A stretch of DNA of 64,000 nt from assembly GCF_030272615.1 (NCBI RefSeq), contig NC_081409.1:26669406-26733405 (forward strand), in the 5' to 3' direction. Both the position numbers and the translations under genes were made by a program. This document shows, one piece after another, positions 1 through 12,218 of this stretch. Under the pieces are notes generated by a model. It had not been told where the DNA came from. It worked only from the letters and a program-made list of their open reading frames with translations, and did no database searches. Each line of letters opens with the position of its first letter. The first letter of the stretch is position 1. The DNA comes from Cryptomeria japonica. Taxonomy: Eukaryota > Streptophyta > Pinopsida > Cupressales > Cupressaceae.

Positions 1-205
1 CTCTTTAGATTGGATTAATGACATTGTTGTCTAAAGGATATCTCTGTGGTGTTGAAGGTGGGTATCCTTGTTTCTAACATCCTTAAGACAACAACATAGG
101 GCTATGTTGACATATGAAGGGGGGGTAACGGGGGGTCGGGGCGCGTACATATTGCCCTCTTTGTACTATATTGTACCATATTTTTACATGTCTTAAATGA
201 GGTGT

Positions 206-530
206 TCATTCTCGAAACCAAAGAAAACAAACTCTTACACGAGATGCTTCATGCCCAAAACCAGACACAACATTGATGTATTTATTAGACGGGGCACACA
301 TTCTTGAAACGAGAGAAAACAAACTCTTACACGGGATGTCCTCGAAACCAAACATATATTTGTCTTGTACGGGGTTGCACATTCTTGAAACCAAAGCCAA
401 CAAACTCTTATATGAGATGCTCTTGAAACTAGACTTGCCCCTTGACATTTGCATTTTCATTACATGTCTTAAATAGGTTGAAGCATGCTCGAAACAAGAG
501 AAAACAAACTCTTCTATGGGATGCTATACA
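206..530 (+). repeat. Four degenerate direct repeats, about 45 bp each
   Basis: The motif 'CTCGAAACCAAAGAAAAC' followed by 'AAACTCTTACACGAGATGC' recurs with changes near 212, 302, 385 and 487, spaced about 80-105 bp. Short open frames on both strands here follow from the repeat and have no gene features. Origin unknown; it could be part of a decayed LTR element. Confidence 0.6.
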
Positions 531-618
531 CTTGAAACTAGACATCACTTGCACACACACACTAGGATGAGTGGAACTAGAAAAACGCAACTAGACTATT
601 CCTACTCTCCTCCCCAAC

Positions 619-716
619 ATGGATCACCTAGAAAAACACATCTAGAATGTGTATCCATTTCCTCTCTCATTCTTCTCATAGATCACCTAGAGAAACACGT
701 CTAGAATGCGTATCCA
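619..716 (+). repeat. Short direct duplication, about 57 bp apart
   Basis: 'GATCACCTAGA' followed by 'AAACAC' and 'TCTAGAATG' and 'GTATCCAT' occurs near 621 and again near 679 with a few differences. Nothing else is recognised from 720 to 1,140. Confidence 0.55.
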
Positions 717-1140
717 TGCTTCTTCCTTTCTTCTCATGAGCTCGTAGCTTTGTTGTTTGTAGTTCATGGATGATGCATGCTCTTTCTCTTTTATGTGATC
801 ACTTGTGTTCTTAAGATGACATTTTTTCAAGAATGATATTAGTGGTTGAGACATTTTGATATTGAGGCCTCTTCGGCTAGTTGACTTGAGGTCTTGTTTT
901 TGGTCTTTAGTTTTTGTGTGGTGTGTCTTGTACCTTTTTGTCTTTTTTCCTTTGTTTTCCTTTTTGTTTTTGTCTTGTTTTGTGTGCCCTTGCATGCATT
1001 TGAGCGAGTTAAGGTCCTAAGATTGGGGGCTTGGTTCCTCAAAATTAGTGATGTCTTATACTCCTCGTGATTGTGCTCCTCATTGCTCCTCTCTTTCATC
1101 TGCTTTACCATGAGTGTTTGCATAGGCTCATACTCCCATT

Positions 1141-2330
1141 AAAGTGGGGGCTAAATATAGCATCATAAATTGTCATCGGGCCAATTTATACCTCATGTTT
1201 GTGCCCCTACTTTAGCGTGTCTCACTCTCATCTCCTATCTGGGTCCGTTCAGTGCCTTAACTCCAATTTTGATCCCATATGCACCCACCAAATGATTCTC
1301 TGGAGGGTTGTCCTCCTCTCTGGGACTAAATCATGGTCTTTGATTGAGGAAGACTAGGGTGCTAGCTCAATGGGGCCCAATTTTTAAATGGAGGATGGGA
1401 CTTATCTCTTCAGCGGAAAATAAAATCGGTGGATCTATATGACCATTGGAGGTTGGCCTAATTGGTAAATTGACCTAGGACCCCATATATAAAGACATTC
1501 AATTCATTTCAAATCTACGTCTCCATATCCATTTAATCTATCAATCAAGTGTTTGTGCATTCATCATCCAACATTTTCAGAGATCTTCAAGGCTGCATAT
1601 TCTTCATTCAACCATCGTGGAGCAAAATTACATCATTCATATGCAAGCATGTGTGTGTGATTAGTGTTTTTTCATGTTAATGCCATTTCATACAATATAT
1701 GTGATTACAATCAAGAAGCAAAGCATCATTATCAACAATTGTAGATCTGAGGTATACCTTTCTATTATTTATTGCAATATTTGCAATATTTCGTTCAAGG
1801 TTAATTCCTTAAATAGGGTTTGACTTAGGAAAACCCCTATTCCCAACCTATTTCCCTTCTCTAATGCATGTAGGAAAAAGTGTGAAGCTGCGATCTTCAA
1901 AATCAACTTTATTCACAAAGATGAACAGGTTCCCGTTTGGACGACGAAAAGTGCGAAGGACTAGAGCGACGGGCATTCTGGTCCCAATGAATTAGGATCT
2001 CCTTCTAGGAATAGGTCTGAATACTCCTATATTACTTAGATCCAGGTTAGTGGCTTGATCTGATGATTGTAGCTCATTGTTTGTGCATAATTACTTCAAT
2101 TTCAGCCCATTTGCCCTAATTTCAACATTTCAATAATTCAACTTAAAAGAGGGTATCAATCTCCAATCTAGTGAATCCAAGAGAATTTCTTAGCCCTATT
2201 CTTGCTAATTTGTGGCTAGATCTCTTGAGATCACCTCTCTTTAATGTAGTGGTGCCTAAGCCTAAAATTAGCGGTTTTTACCTTAATTGGGTGAAAGCCC
2301 TAATTTTCTCACCATTACAATATTTTGTAT
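1141..2330 (+). mobile_element. Possible LTR of a decayed retrotransposon
   Basis: A polypurine-like run (AAAGTGGGGGC, 1,141-1,151) is followed by about 1.2 kb of non-coding sequence with a TATA-like motif (CATATATAAAG) near 1,483. This is the order polypurine tract then 3' LTR of plant Ty3/gypsy elements. A stretch near 1,816 (GGGTTTGACTTAGGAAAAC) resembles one near 25,554, so the two may be related LTRs. Neither end nor a target duplication was fixed. It is a fossil if the call is right. The AT-rich stretch 2,331-2,529 carries nothing else. Confidence 0.3.
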
Positions 2331-2529
2331 AAAATATATTATATATTTAATCTTAATTTATAATATAGTTATTGATAATATATAATATTATGTTATATAT
2401 AACTATATTTACATTATTAAAAATATATGAACTAAATATATAAATTATATTCTTATATACTATAATTTATAAGTATAAACTTTTATTTTTAAGATAATAT
2501 TATAGTTATATTTATTAAAATTTACAATG

Positions 2530-4030
2530 GTTATATCTTTATTTCTAGCTCTCTCTCTTGATATCTACCCTTCTTTATCTCTCCTCTCTCTATACCCCTC
2601 ATTATGACCTGCCTCTATCACCTTTATTTCTCATGCTTGCCCCTTTTGTCTTTCTCTCCCTACCTCTCCCCACTCCTTATAAATATCTCATTATCTCTAC
2701 CTCTACCTCTATCACTTATTGAATCCATCTCTCACACTCTCTATCACTCTATTTCACCATCCATATCCTTTTACATCTCTCCCTCTATTTTCTATCTCTC
2801 TATCTATTTGTCTCCAACTTCCTATTTTTTCTCTATCTTCATCTCTACTTCTATTTTCCTCTCTCCTCTCTATCTCTAGACATGTCTCCCCCTCTCTTTA
2901 TCCATACATCTCTCTCCATATCCCTCTTCTTATGCATCTTTTTCTATATATCTTTGCCTCTTAATTTAAACCTCTATTTATTTCTTCTTTCATTTCTCCC
3001 TCTATCTAGCTATCTCATTATCTCTCCCTCTCTCTACCTCTCTTTATACATCACTTACAATATCTATATCTTTCAAAATTAATGAATGTAACTAATATCA
3101 CTATGACATGTTTTCCTCTTTCACTCAAGAATAAAAAAATCAAATCTAATATTCATTCATTTCAACATATGATAGACAAAATTCATTAGCAGAGTGCAAG
3201 GTTGTATAGATGTTAGGAAGAAATGACTTGAAAGAGTATCAACATTAAAGAACGTATAATTAAAATAGTATCTACACAATTTGTATGTGAAATAAAAACA
3301 AATCAAGTATGGGTAAAAAGAAAACAATGGCACAATGTAAGTTAAAACTTCCATGGGTGAGAAACAAGTGCAATCTCTGTCCCCTATGTCTCTCCATATA
3401 TTTATCTCTTTCATTATCTCTCTCTATCTCTATATCACCCTCTATATATATTCTTATCTTCCTCTCCTTGAATATATTGAGCTATATCTCCCTCTCTCCC
3501 TCTCTACATATCTCTCCCACTTTATCTCTCCCTTTGTTGCCTCTCTCTCCCTCTCCCTCTCTCCCCCTCTTCCCTCTCCCTCCTCTACCTATCTCTATCC
3601 CTTTCTCCCTCTCCCTCTCCCTCTCTCCCTCTCTCCCCTCTCCCTCCTCTACCTATCTCTATCCCTTTCTCTCCCTCCCTCTCCCAATCTCCCTCTATCT
3701 CTCTCCATCTCTCCCTCCTTGTTTCCCTTTCCCTTCCCATATATCTTTCTCTCTATTTTTCTCTTCCCATGTATCTCTATACCTCCCTATTTCCCTCTCC
3801 CTCTTGCCATATCTATTTGTTAATCTCTAATTCTCATTGCTCATTTGCCTCTATATCTATCTCTTTGTCTCTCTCACTCTCCCCTTTTATATATCCTTCT
3901 CTCTCTCTCTCTACTCGTGTCTATCTCACTATCTATTTATCTCTCTAGACCTCTACATGTATATATATTTGCTTCTCTATCTCAACCTCTCCATATTTCA
4001 TCTTCCGCCTCTTCCACTATCTCTAATGAA
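2530..4030 (+). repeat. Degenerate polypyrimidine (TCTCCC/TCTATC) tract
   Basis: About 1.5 kb of almost purine-free plus strand built from TCTC, TCCC and TATC words, with a short normal stretch near 3,085-3,370. Open frames of Ser, Leu, Pro, Ile and Tyr in all plus frames are by-products of the composition. From 4,031 to 5,070 I see ordinary AT-rich sequence with no gene. Confidence 0.85.
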
Positions 4031-5074
4031 TACAAATTATACTAACAGGTGGGCATGAATCAATATAATACAATATTTCACTTTCAACTTAAAAATCTAC
4101 TTGTACTTCTCTTTACAATTTTTTCTTTGAGTTCCTTCACAAGTCTATTCTAGATCTCTTCAATTTTGTTATAAATCTATCTACACACTTGAAGATCTTC
4201 TATAAACTTCCTTTATTTCCTCTTATAGATCTCTACTTTTGATATACTCTCAAGCCTGCTTTGAATTTTCTTAACAAATCTTCAGCGATATGATCTTAGG
4301 TCTTCACAAAGACTATTCAATCTCCCTCAAAAAGGCATGTTCTAAGTTTTCTATAAATCCTCCACAAATCTACTCTTAGCTTCACTCATTTTCCATATCT
4401 TCTGCTTCACAAATCTACAATATTCTTCATATTCTCTATTCACAAATCCTTCAGATATCTTCTCACAACTCTTAAAACATCTACCACTTTCTCAAATATG
4501 CTAGAACCACACTTTTGAATAATTTTCCATTGTATATCTTCTTTATTCGATTCTCATTATATTCTTCTTAAATACCTCGTCACATGCCCTTTCCCCCAAA
4601 GGAGACAACCATTCATAAAGAAGTTGACCATATTTAAGAGAAATTAATTCTTTTTTTCTTTTGCAAAAGTGGCACATACATGAAGGGAGGTCAACCACTT
4701 TAAATAAACATTTATTTTTCTTTCTTGAAGAGGTTGGTCTGTATTATATCAAATCAGAATATAGGAAATCATTTTCTAATTCTTCTAGGGCCAGCCTCTA
4801 TAAGTGTGATGCCTATTTTTTAACGTTAGGTGCCATAATTTGCAAGTCAGCCAACTTTATTTCTTCATAAAGTCTTCATGTTTAGCTTGTGATTAATTCC
4901 TTCAATTTCATTGACAACAACAAACTAATTTCTTTCTTCTTTCATAGCAAAAACCTATTCTTATTTGACATCAACAAAAATAATCTTGGACTAGTGAAAT
5001 CCTTCTGGATATAATTCTTGGACTATAAGAACTTTGACATTAATGACAAATAATCTAACAATCTCTATCTCATT

Positions 5075-5103
5075 ACACACACACACACACACACACACAT
5101 ATA

Positions 5104-5150
<47 letters not shown>

Positions 5151-5179
5151 ACACACACACACATATTATATATATATGT

Positions 5180-5226
<47 letters not shown>
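5075..5226. repeat. Compound (CA)n/(GT)n microsatellite
   Basis: A (AC)n run near 5,075-5,098 is followed by a (GT)n run near 5,107-5,148 and more (AC)n runs to 5,224. Adjacent CA and TG runs are complementary, so a single strand could fold into a long hairpin. Confidence 0.95.
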
Positions 5227-5227
<1 letters not shown>

Positions 5228-5229
5228 TA

Positions 5230-5298
5230 CTTCCCATATCAATCTTTATTTTTCTCTCTCCCTCTCTCATTCTCTCCCTTACTATATATTTATCTCAT

Positions 5299-5358
<60 letters not shown>

Positions 5359-5794
5359 ATTCACCCCCTCCCAATATTTATCTATTTATCTCTACCTCTC
5401 TCCCTCTTTATCTCAATTGATTTCTCTCCCTGTCTCTACATCTCTATTTGTCTATCTCTACTTATCTAAGTTTGTATATATTTCTATTTCTCCCCCTTTC
5501 TCGCCCCCCCTCTCTCTCTACCCTCTATCTTCTTATCTACCTCTATCTTCCTCTCTTCCTCTCTTCCCCTATATCTCTAGACATGTCTCCCTCTCCCCCT
5601 CCCTCTTCATAGACCTCTATATGTATATCAAATTTTCCTCTATCTATATCTCCATATTTTTTCTTCCATCTCCCTCTCTCTACCCTTATATCTCTCCCTC
5701 CCTCTCTCTACCTCCCTCTCTCTATATATTATTCTCTCTCTCTGTGTGTATGCATTTAACTTTTCCAATTTATCTCCCCCTCTACTCTCCATAT

Positions 5795-5874
<80 letters not shown>

Positions 5875-5880
5875 CTCCCT
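5230..5880 (+). repeat. Second polypyrimidine tract ending in pure (CT)n
   Basis: Degenerate TCTC/TCCC sequence like the tract at 2.5-4.0 kb, with a pure CT dinucleotide run at about 5,799-5,868. From 5,881 to 6,289 the sequence is ordinary and I recognise nothing in it. Confidence 0.9.
5300..5357. repeat. (AT)n microsatellite
   Basis: An uninterrupted AT dinucleotide run embedded in the second polypyrimidine tract (about 5,230-5,880). Confidence 0.95.
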
Positions 5881-6289
5881 ATTGCAAACATAACATGAGC
5901 ATTTGTGGTGGAGCCTAATTATCCTCCTAATTTAGAGGTTTTTTTCAATCATGTTTGTATCCTTCCAAGTGGATGTATGGTTGATTTGAAGTTATCATTT
6001 CTCTATTGAAACTTATTTTTGGAGAAACAACATTGTTTACTAAATGACCTATCAAATGACCTCATGTATTACACAAATGTATGCAAAAAATGGATCAAAA
6101 TATTTCCTAATTGACCTTCCACACCTCTTTGGTGTACCCATTGCACACCAAGGTGCGATTGTTAGTTGACAAAAAAAACTGTTAAATTGATGGAAAAAAA
6201 ATCAACCCTACCTTAAACACCCACTATAAATTAGAATGTTAAGAACTTGTATATTTAAAGTCAAGATTCCACATATGTTTTTTTCAATC

Positions 6290-7360
6290 TCACAAAATCC
6301 ACCGTTAGGGGAAAGGTACCAATAGCTGTCATAGCTTGCTTTGTGCACCTTAAGTTCCTAAATGGTACATCAAATTTTGACAATTTTTTTTTATTTTCTT
6401 TGTATATGACTTAAGAGCTTATAACTATTGTTTTGACTTCTGGGTAGTTACGATGAATGTGGTGGGATTCATTATGCACACAAAGGTCAAAAAACGATCA
6501 TTTTGAGTTGACATTCAATACATATTCTCTATTGCCTTGCTAATCGTTCGCTTTGACCACCACAAAATTTGCACAACTGATCCAATACTTATACACAAAT
6601 GTCTTACTAATCGTGTGCTATTACTATCAATAAAGTTGTACAATTGATCTAATTACTACTTTTTCCCTAAACAACTATTAACCCACTAAATAAAATTTTA
6701 GTATATTACTAATGAATGAAATCCAATGAATGATCATTAGAACACAAATGATAATTAGAACCTTTCCCCTATCCTATAAAAATAGTTGGGGAAGCTCCCT
6801 TAGGGGAAGAACATCAATTCATGTTCATGTTCCAATAAATAGATGGGGAAGCTCCCTTAGGGGAAGAGCACCAATTCACGTTCATGTTCCAATAACCGTT
6901 CACTCCTTGCACACCCAACCCCTCAATTACTAACTTTAAAAAAACGAAAAAACAAAAAAGTAAAAGCTCATTAATAAATTACAAATGTACCAATAGCAAC
7001 TCATTTTTGAGCTTTTTTGGACCATAATTGACCCATTTGTGCATTTTTATTGGTACTCATAGCACACGACTATTGGAGCATTTGTGTATATGTATTGACG
7101 ATTTTAAGTGCACAATTATTTGGATATCTTTAAACTGGTATTAGGCAACACTTTAAAAAGTGTACTTTTTGACCCTTGCACACATAACAAATCCCACAAC
7201 ATGCATCGTTAAAGCCAAAACAATAACTATAAGCAGTTAAGTCACATTCAGAAACAACAACAAAAAATGAAATCCAATGTACTGTTTCGAATATATGAAT
7301 ATACAAAATTAGCTATAAACAACTATCGGTCTGCTTCCCTGGTGAAATCACATCCTAATT
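6290..7360. mobile_element. Degenerate long inverted repeat (foldback or MITE-like)
   Basis: The left arm (about 6,290-6,660, plus strand) matches the reverse complement of the right arm (about 6,990-7,360). Matching words include ACCAATAGCTGTCATAGC against ACCGATAGTTGTTTATAGC, and TGACTTAAGAGCTTATAACT against TGACTTAACTGCTTATAGTT, then a shared ATTGTTTTG and a shared TGTGGGATT further in. No coding sequence is seen. The ends are too worn to define a target duplication. The element ends about 160 bp before the start codon of the acyl-CoA-binding gene, so it forms part of that gene's upstream region. It is old, judging by arm divergence. Confidence 0.6.
6786..6896 (+). repeat. 57-bp tandem duplication in the foldback centre
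   Basis: Two units start with 'GGGGAAGCTCCCTTAGGGGA' near 6,788 and 6,845. The 'TTAGGGGAA' word and the following 'CCAAT' also occur near the outer edge of the left arm (about 6,305), so the centre carries tip-like sequence. Confidence 0.75.
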
Positions 7361-7516
7361 CTGGCTTGGTTTGCACTAAAATCTACAGCGTGACGTTTTT
7401 GACGTGACAACTGAATTGACAATTGGCTTGATAAAATGCCACTCGTTTAGCGTATCTTCAAATATGAATATCATTATCTGATCCTCACCAGCTAAAGCAA
7501 TTGAGTCATACACAAA

Positions 7517-7837
7517 ATGGGTGAAGAGAAGAGCCGAGTTATATCCATATCTCACACCCTAACGCCCACGAAAAGTAACTCAGAAGAGGAAGAATGGAGG
7601 GCAGCCATGCTGTTCATAGGAAAAGGCCCCTCTGCAACCCTGCAATTCCTTCCAGAAGAATCCAGAGCATTATTATATGCCTACAAATCCCAGGCACTGG
7701 ATGGGCCATGCCCAAGTGGTCAAGATGGGTCACTTGCCATTGATAGGGCACTGAGAGTGAAGCAGGAGGCATGGGGGGCTCTTGGGGATATGCCCAAATT
7801 ACAGGCGAAGAGAGAATTTATTGGGTTACTCACACAG
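7517..7837 (+). CDS. Acyl-CoA-binding domain protein, exon 1
   Basis: Exon 1 encodes 107 residues from an ATG in good context (ACAAAATGGG). Residues about 27-105 form an acyl-CoA-binding (ACB) fold. The block LLYAYKSQALDGPC (52-65) aligns without gaps to the acyl-CoA-contacting helix of plant ACBP4/5-type proteins as I remember them (LLY...QA..GPC). Later, AW..LG.MP...A...F (about 84-101) matches the helix 3-4 region. Such proteins bind long-chain acyl-CoA esters in the cytosol and take part in lipid transfer. The exon ends at CAG/GTATTT in phase 0. The intron (7,838-8,599, 762 bp) contains an unrelated open frame that I discount. No kelch repeats are visible nearby, unlike ACBP4/5, so the gene may be a small ACB-only form or a fragment. 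No expression evidence. Confidence 0.65.
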
Positions 7838-8599
7838 GTATTTCTGAAAAATAGTTTTCTGGTTTGTACTAGAATTATCGAATTTTATTCGTTCCCTTTT
7901 TTATATAAATTACCCAATTTGCTGATTTTCTACAATTAGAAAAAAAAATTCAATTTTTAAGTATTGATTGATTTTTCGTGTCAAAGTATCTGCTTTAATG
8001 ATTTTTTCCTGATGGTATGTTCAGTAATAATACCAGGCACGTCAGAACCAGTCGTGGGAAGATTTCACCGAATTTATCCAAGTTTGCTTACAAAATCATT
8101 AAAAACAGAAATAATTAAAAATAAGAAAAAGTTCTTGAAAACAGTTCTTATATTTGATAATTTTAAAAACTTCTGCAGTTTTGGCGCCGAGCATAAATCT
8201 CAACGCCATGCTCAGAACCTAGTTAAACTACACAGTTGATTCCAGACGAACATTACAATTCAGGATACTATCGACAAGACATTCTTGAAATCTAAAATGT
8301 ATATAAAGATGTTGGTCTTGGGTTCATGCATTCTATCAAGGTTGCGCAGACGCTTTCTGTCGAAAACTGTGACAATCTATTGAAAAATCAACATTACTGA
8401 TTCTGCATAATATTTCACGTTTTTTATTCATAGATTATATGTACATAAAGTTGTTACATTTGACAAAATGTATGCTAACAAATTATATGTTCTTTATTAG
8501 AATTCACCTTGAATAGATATATTTTCTTATTTTTTGAATTGGCAAAATTTACCTGCCCTTCGACAGTTGTAAAATAATTTCCTGTTCACTCTGAGGCAG

Positions 8600-8731
8600 G
8601 TGTTGCCTGAGTGGAAGCAGTGGTGTAAGGATCATGGTGATTTGGTTGACAAGAAGGAGGAAGATACTGATGGGGTTTCTAAAATTGTGAGGGAGTTTTT
8701 GAAAAGGATTAGCTTGAGAGCAAATCTGTGA
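8600..8731 (+). CDS. Acyl-CoA-binding domain protein, exon 2
   Basis: The acceptor CTGAGGCAG lies directly before 8,600 and exon 2 continues in phase 0 with VLPEWKQWCKDHGDLV, which extends the ACB domain naturally (family members have a Trp at the matching place after the last helix). It adds 43 residues and ends at TGA 8,729-8,731, for a protein of 150 residues. The stop overlaps an excellent splice donor (GTGAGTAA at 8,728), so a longer isoform using that donor is possible. I saw no clear next exon in the following 1.3 kb. Confidence 0.55.
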   Translation: MLPEWKQWCKDHGDLVDKKEEDTDGVSKIVREFLKRISLRANL

Positions 8732-10079
8732 GTAAATTTTGCATATCATGTTGGTTTGCGTATTCTTGATTCGGTAATGGATTGAACCGGCATTTTGAAA
8801 TATGCTTTTTAGTTTAGTTTTTCTTGGTCGGTTTTGGAAACGATGTTGTGTTGCATCTTTGTAAAACTGTTGAGTATTCAATATAAAAAATATGAGTTTT
8901 GATTTATTTCCTTAGTAAATCTTGGGGGAATTTTGGATGCCATGTTATATGACATCTTTGCCAAACAGTTGGAGTATTGAATACAATTTTTTTTAAAGAA
9001 ATTTGCTTAGTAAATATTTGGTAAGGCTAAAGATGGCATATAACATGGTGCGAGGTAACATTGGATCACATTGTGGAGATGTATGAGCATAGGGTACATC
9101 AAGATTCAAATGTATTCCGTAATAATTGCCTGCTGCCTTCACTACAAACATGTGTAAGATTTAGGTCGCACATTGTTCTAAAGTTTTAAGTATTCTATAA
9201 AACAGTTATTAGTATTTTTTTTTCTTATCAAAATTGTGTGGGACTATGGGTGTGTCCACAATTCTTAAATTATTGTCTAGTAATACTCCGCACATGTTAG
9301 CTTGCACACTAATAATGCAAAAGATTATTTGAAATAGGTAGCACTCAGCACAATTAATTATTTTTTTTAATGGTATTGGTAAATGAAGCAACTGGCTACC
9401 TATAACATAACAGGTGAAGTTTGGACTGCACATTATGTTTATTTAAAATTTTAATGATATTCCTTTCGTTAACCTTAGCAAGGTTCACAACTGCATGAAC
9501 TTTTCAGATCAAAATTTTGAGTAGGTTTTGAAGTGATGAGACTGAGGGTTCAAAACTTCAAACTTCAAATATATGCCCTGAAGCTATTTTCCAAAGGCCT
9601 GGTCTTCTGTACGTTTTTCAAATGAGCTAATTACATTTTAAGTTTTAACTAGGTAAACTATAAAACGAACCATAAATACCAAATATGTACAGGTGCGAAT
9701 AATGACATTCTACTGTTCATGGTGCTTGGTCGGGAGATTCCATAAGTGAGTAACCCTGATCCCCTGGTTCAAGCAGTGTCAGGCAATTGCTACATGTCCC
9801 AGTCTATTAGGTTGTTTTTTTTAATACACCCAAGTTTTAGACCTAGATGCTCTCATAAGTCTGGGTTAGCATTTGGGTCCTGAACCATGCTGATTGACCT
9901 GTCAAGGAAGGGCCCACTGATGGAACTTGCAAAATTCTGATTAACTTTCAAGAGGAATGACTCCACAGCACTCCCGTGAGTAAGTTTTGAATATTTTGTT
10001 GTTTTAATAAGTTCTGAGAGTGGAATATTACTTTAGGGGGATTGTAACATATACCGACCATCATTGCAATGCACCATCA
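8732..10079. other. No recognised feature
   Basis: AT-rich sequence downstream of the acyl-CoA-binding gene. It would hold the 3' untranslated region or a further intron if the gene extends. No conserved protein, RNA gene or repeat boundary was seen. Confidence 0.5.
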
Positions 10080-11120
10080 ATCATAGAACACCTTTAGGTT
10101 TAGAAGGTAGAATCCATGTCGAAAACGTTTCCATTCGAGGATTAGGATTAGATGGAAGATTAGGATTATTGTTTGGAGGATTGTAGTATAAGGGACTTGG
10201 ATTGTGGGTGGAGGTGATGGAGGGGTTGTACAAAGATGGAGATTGGGATATGGATAAGGGAGGAGATGTAGATATGGATATTGGATGAGAGGTGTATGTA
10301 GGTGAGGGATAAGAGGGAGACATGAATGGGGGATAAGATGGATGAGGGAAACTTTGGATAGGGAGTTGGTATCCTTTGTCAAAGGAAGAGGGAGGTTGAG
10401 CAATAGGAGATAGGTTAGAATTGGATGTGTTGGAATTGATTGTCATTGATGTCAATGGAGAAACAACACAACTGAACCTTTTGGAAATAGATTGGCATGA
10501 TGATAGAAGGTACACTAACAAGGGAGAAGAGGAGGAAATGATATTTGCTCAATGTGGGGAAATAGATGGGGTGAGACTCGGTGACAAAGTGAATGAGTTG
10601 GCACTTAAATTTGACTCCTACATATCTATATCTACATATATCTATATACTATATAATTGAATCTTCTGTCACTTTGGAGGTGAAGATTATAGAAGGATCA
10701 GAAACTACAATTGATGTTATATTGATAATTGATAAATGGTGTGCTTCATTAAGGTGATCAGATTGTGGCCTATGGAATGCAGGGTCCCATTGTGACAACT
10801 ATATGCGCTTTATTAATTCCATATCAAATGAAGGAGCTTCGAGTAAAGGAATATTTTCAACATTATAAGGAGTTGAAGGTTGCATAGGGAATCAAGAATA
10901 ACTGCTCAAGGTCTTGAGCATGAACTCAGTTGTATGTTGACGGGCCTGACAAATCAAAGATTTCAGTTGAACATTTACATGAGACCTCTGTTAAAGCAGT
11001 AGTTGCTGTTGCAGATTTAGAAAGAATGGATCTTAACTTTTTTTGATTAAAGTTGAAAGAATTGCAAGTACAAAGAAAGGAATCGCATGAAGAAGATTTC
11101 AAATGGATTAGTCACTGTTA
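10080..11120. other. Unrecognised, purine-rich and partly low-complexity
   Basis: From 10,120 to 10,400 the plus strand is rich in GGATTAGGATT and GGAGATGG words. The minus strand is therefore open in two frames with Pro/Ser/Ile/Leu-rich translations, which I take as compositional. The rest shows short open frames (for example 10,421-10,660, 79 residues) with no family I recognise. It may be decayed retroelement internal sequence. Confidence 0.4.
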
Positions 11121-12050
11121 AAAGGGTTGTTGAAGCAATCATAATTATTATCATTTTGTTGCCGACTCCCTGGAGAGTAATCACCTATTATAGAAGTTAT
11201 ATTTATTCAATAAGGCCGACCTTTGAATGAATCGCCTCTTTTCAAGAAGATTTGCCTCCCTTCATGAAGGCAATGGGGTATATAAATAAGGAGAGTTGGA
11301 CATAAAGACAACAAGTTCTTCAACACAACATCATACAAATTGGAGCAGCCTTAAAGCAGATTTGTGTAAAAGCATATATGAGAGATAGGGTGAATATGTT
11401 GCAGACTTAAAAAGGATCTATGAGCAGACTTAAAGAGGAAATATATGAGCAGACTTAAGGAATATTTATGTGCAGATATCTATGAGGAATATTTGCAGAC
11501 ATATATGAAAAATTTGTGCAGATATAGATGAGGAATATGTGTTGATCTTTACGAAGAATATGTGCAGATATACATGAGAAATATGTGCAGATATATATGA
11601 AGAATATGTGCAGATGTACATGAGGAATATGTGCAGGTATTTACAAAGAATATGTGCAGATCTTTATGAAGAATATATATATTATATATAGGAAGATAAA
11701 ATCAGGAGAAAGATTGATACAAACGAGAGATCGAATTGACTATCATCCATTGAAAATTTGGAAGTTGGTGCTTCCTGCTTCCTGAAGGAGAGATTTGTGT
11801 TTCTCGCTGAGTTGGTGCTTAGCTATGGGGGTTGGTGCATACAAATTAAGAGGATTGGTGTCTCTTGTGGGTTAGTGCCTACAAAGTTTGAAAGGAGAGG
11901 TTATATAAGCATTTTTTTGCTCTCGTTTTCTCCTGTTTCCACGTAAATCGTATGTTCTACTTGCGTTGCGTAATTCTTGCATCTTATGTTATTGATATTG
12001 TGCAATTGATATGCTTAAGGTATTCAATTTGAAAAAGTAGAAAATAGTAT
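11121..12050 (+). mobile_element. Possible LTR with TATA box and short tandem repeats
   Basis: A clear TATA box (GGTATATAAATAAGG, about 11,277-11,291) is followed by a leader-like stretch and then, at 11,390-11,690, about ten degenerate 24-30-bp repeats of GAATATGTGCAGATATA type. This resembles an LTR promoter and R/U5 region in plus orientation. No ends or target duplications were found, so it could instead be a host promoter. Confidence 0.3.
11390..11690 (+). repeat. Degenerate 24-30-bp tandem repeats
   Basis: The word GAATATGTGCAGAT with a variable tail (ATACATGAG, CTTTATGAA and similar) recurs about ten times. Confidence 0.7.
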
Positions 12051-12218
12051 TTTTTTAAATCCTTTTGGAGCATACCTCCCTTCTTAGGAAGGCTTTTGTT
12101 CCCACAAAAGCTTAATGAGACATCAAATGAGGAAAAGAGTTATACTCTCTCCTTAGAGTACCACTTGGCTTGGTTTTCCTTTTAATCTTTGAGTTCAATC
12201 TTTCAAGTTTCCTGGACT

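Noticed and set aside
2604-5893. Many long open frames in the pyrimidine and CA/CT tracts
   Set aside because: Frames are open in all three phases because the repeats contain no stop words; translations are two- to four-letter low complexity.
7964-8239. 91-codon frame inside the acyl-CoA-binding gene
   Set aside because: It lies wholly within intron 1 as defined by good splice sites and has no recognised motif.
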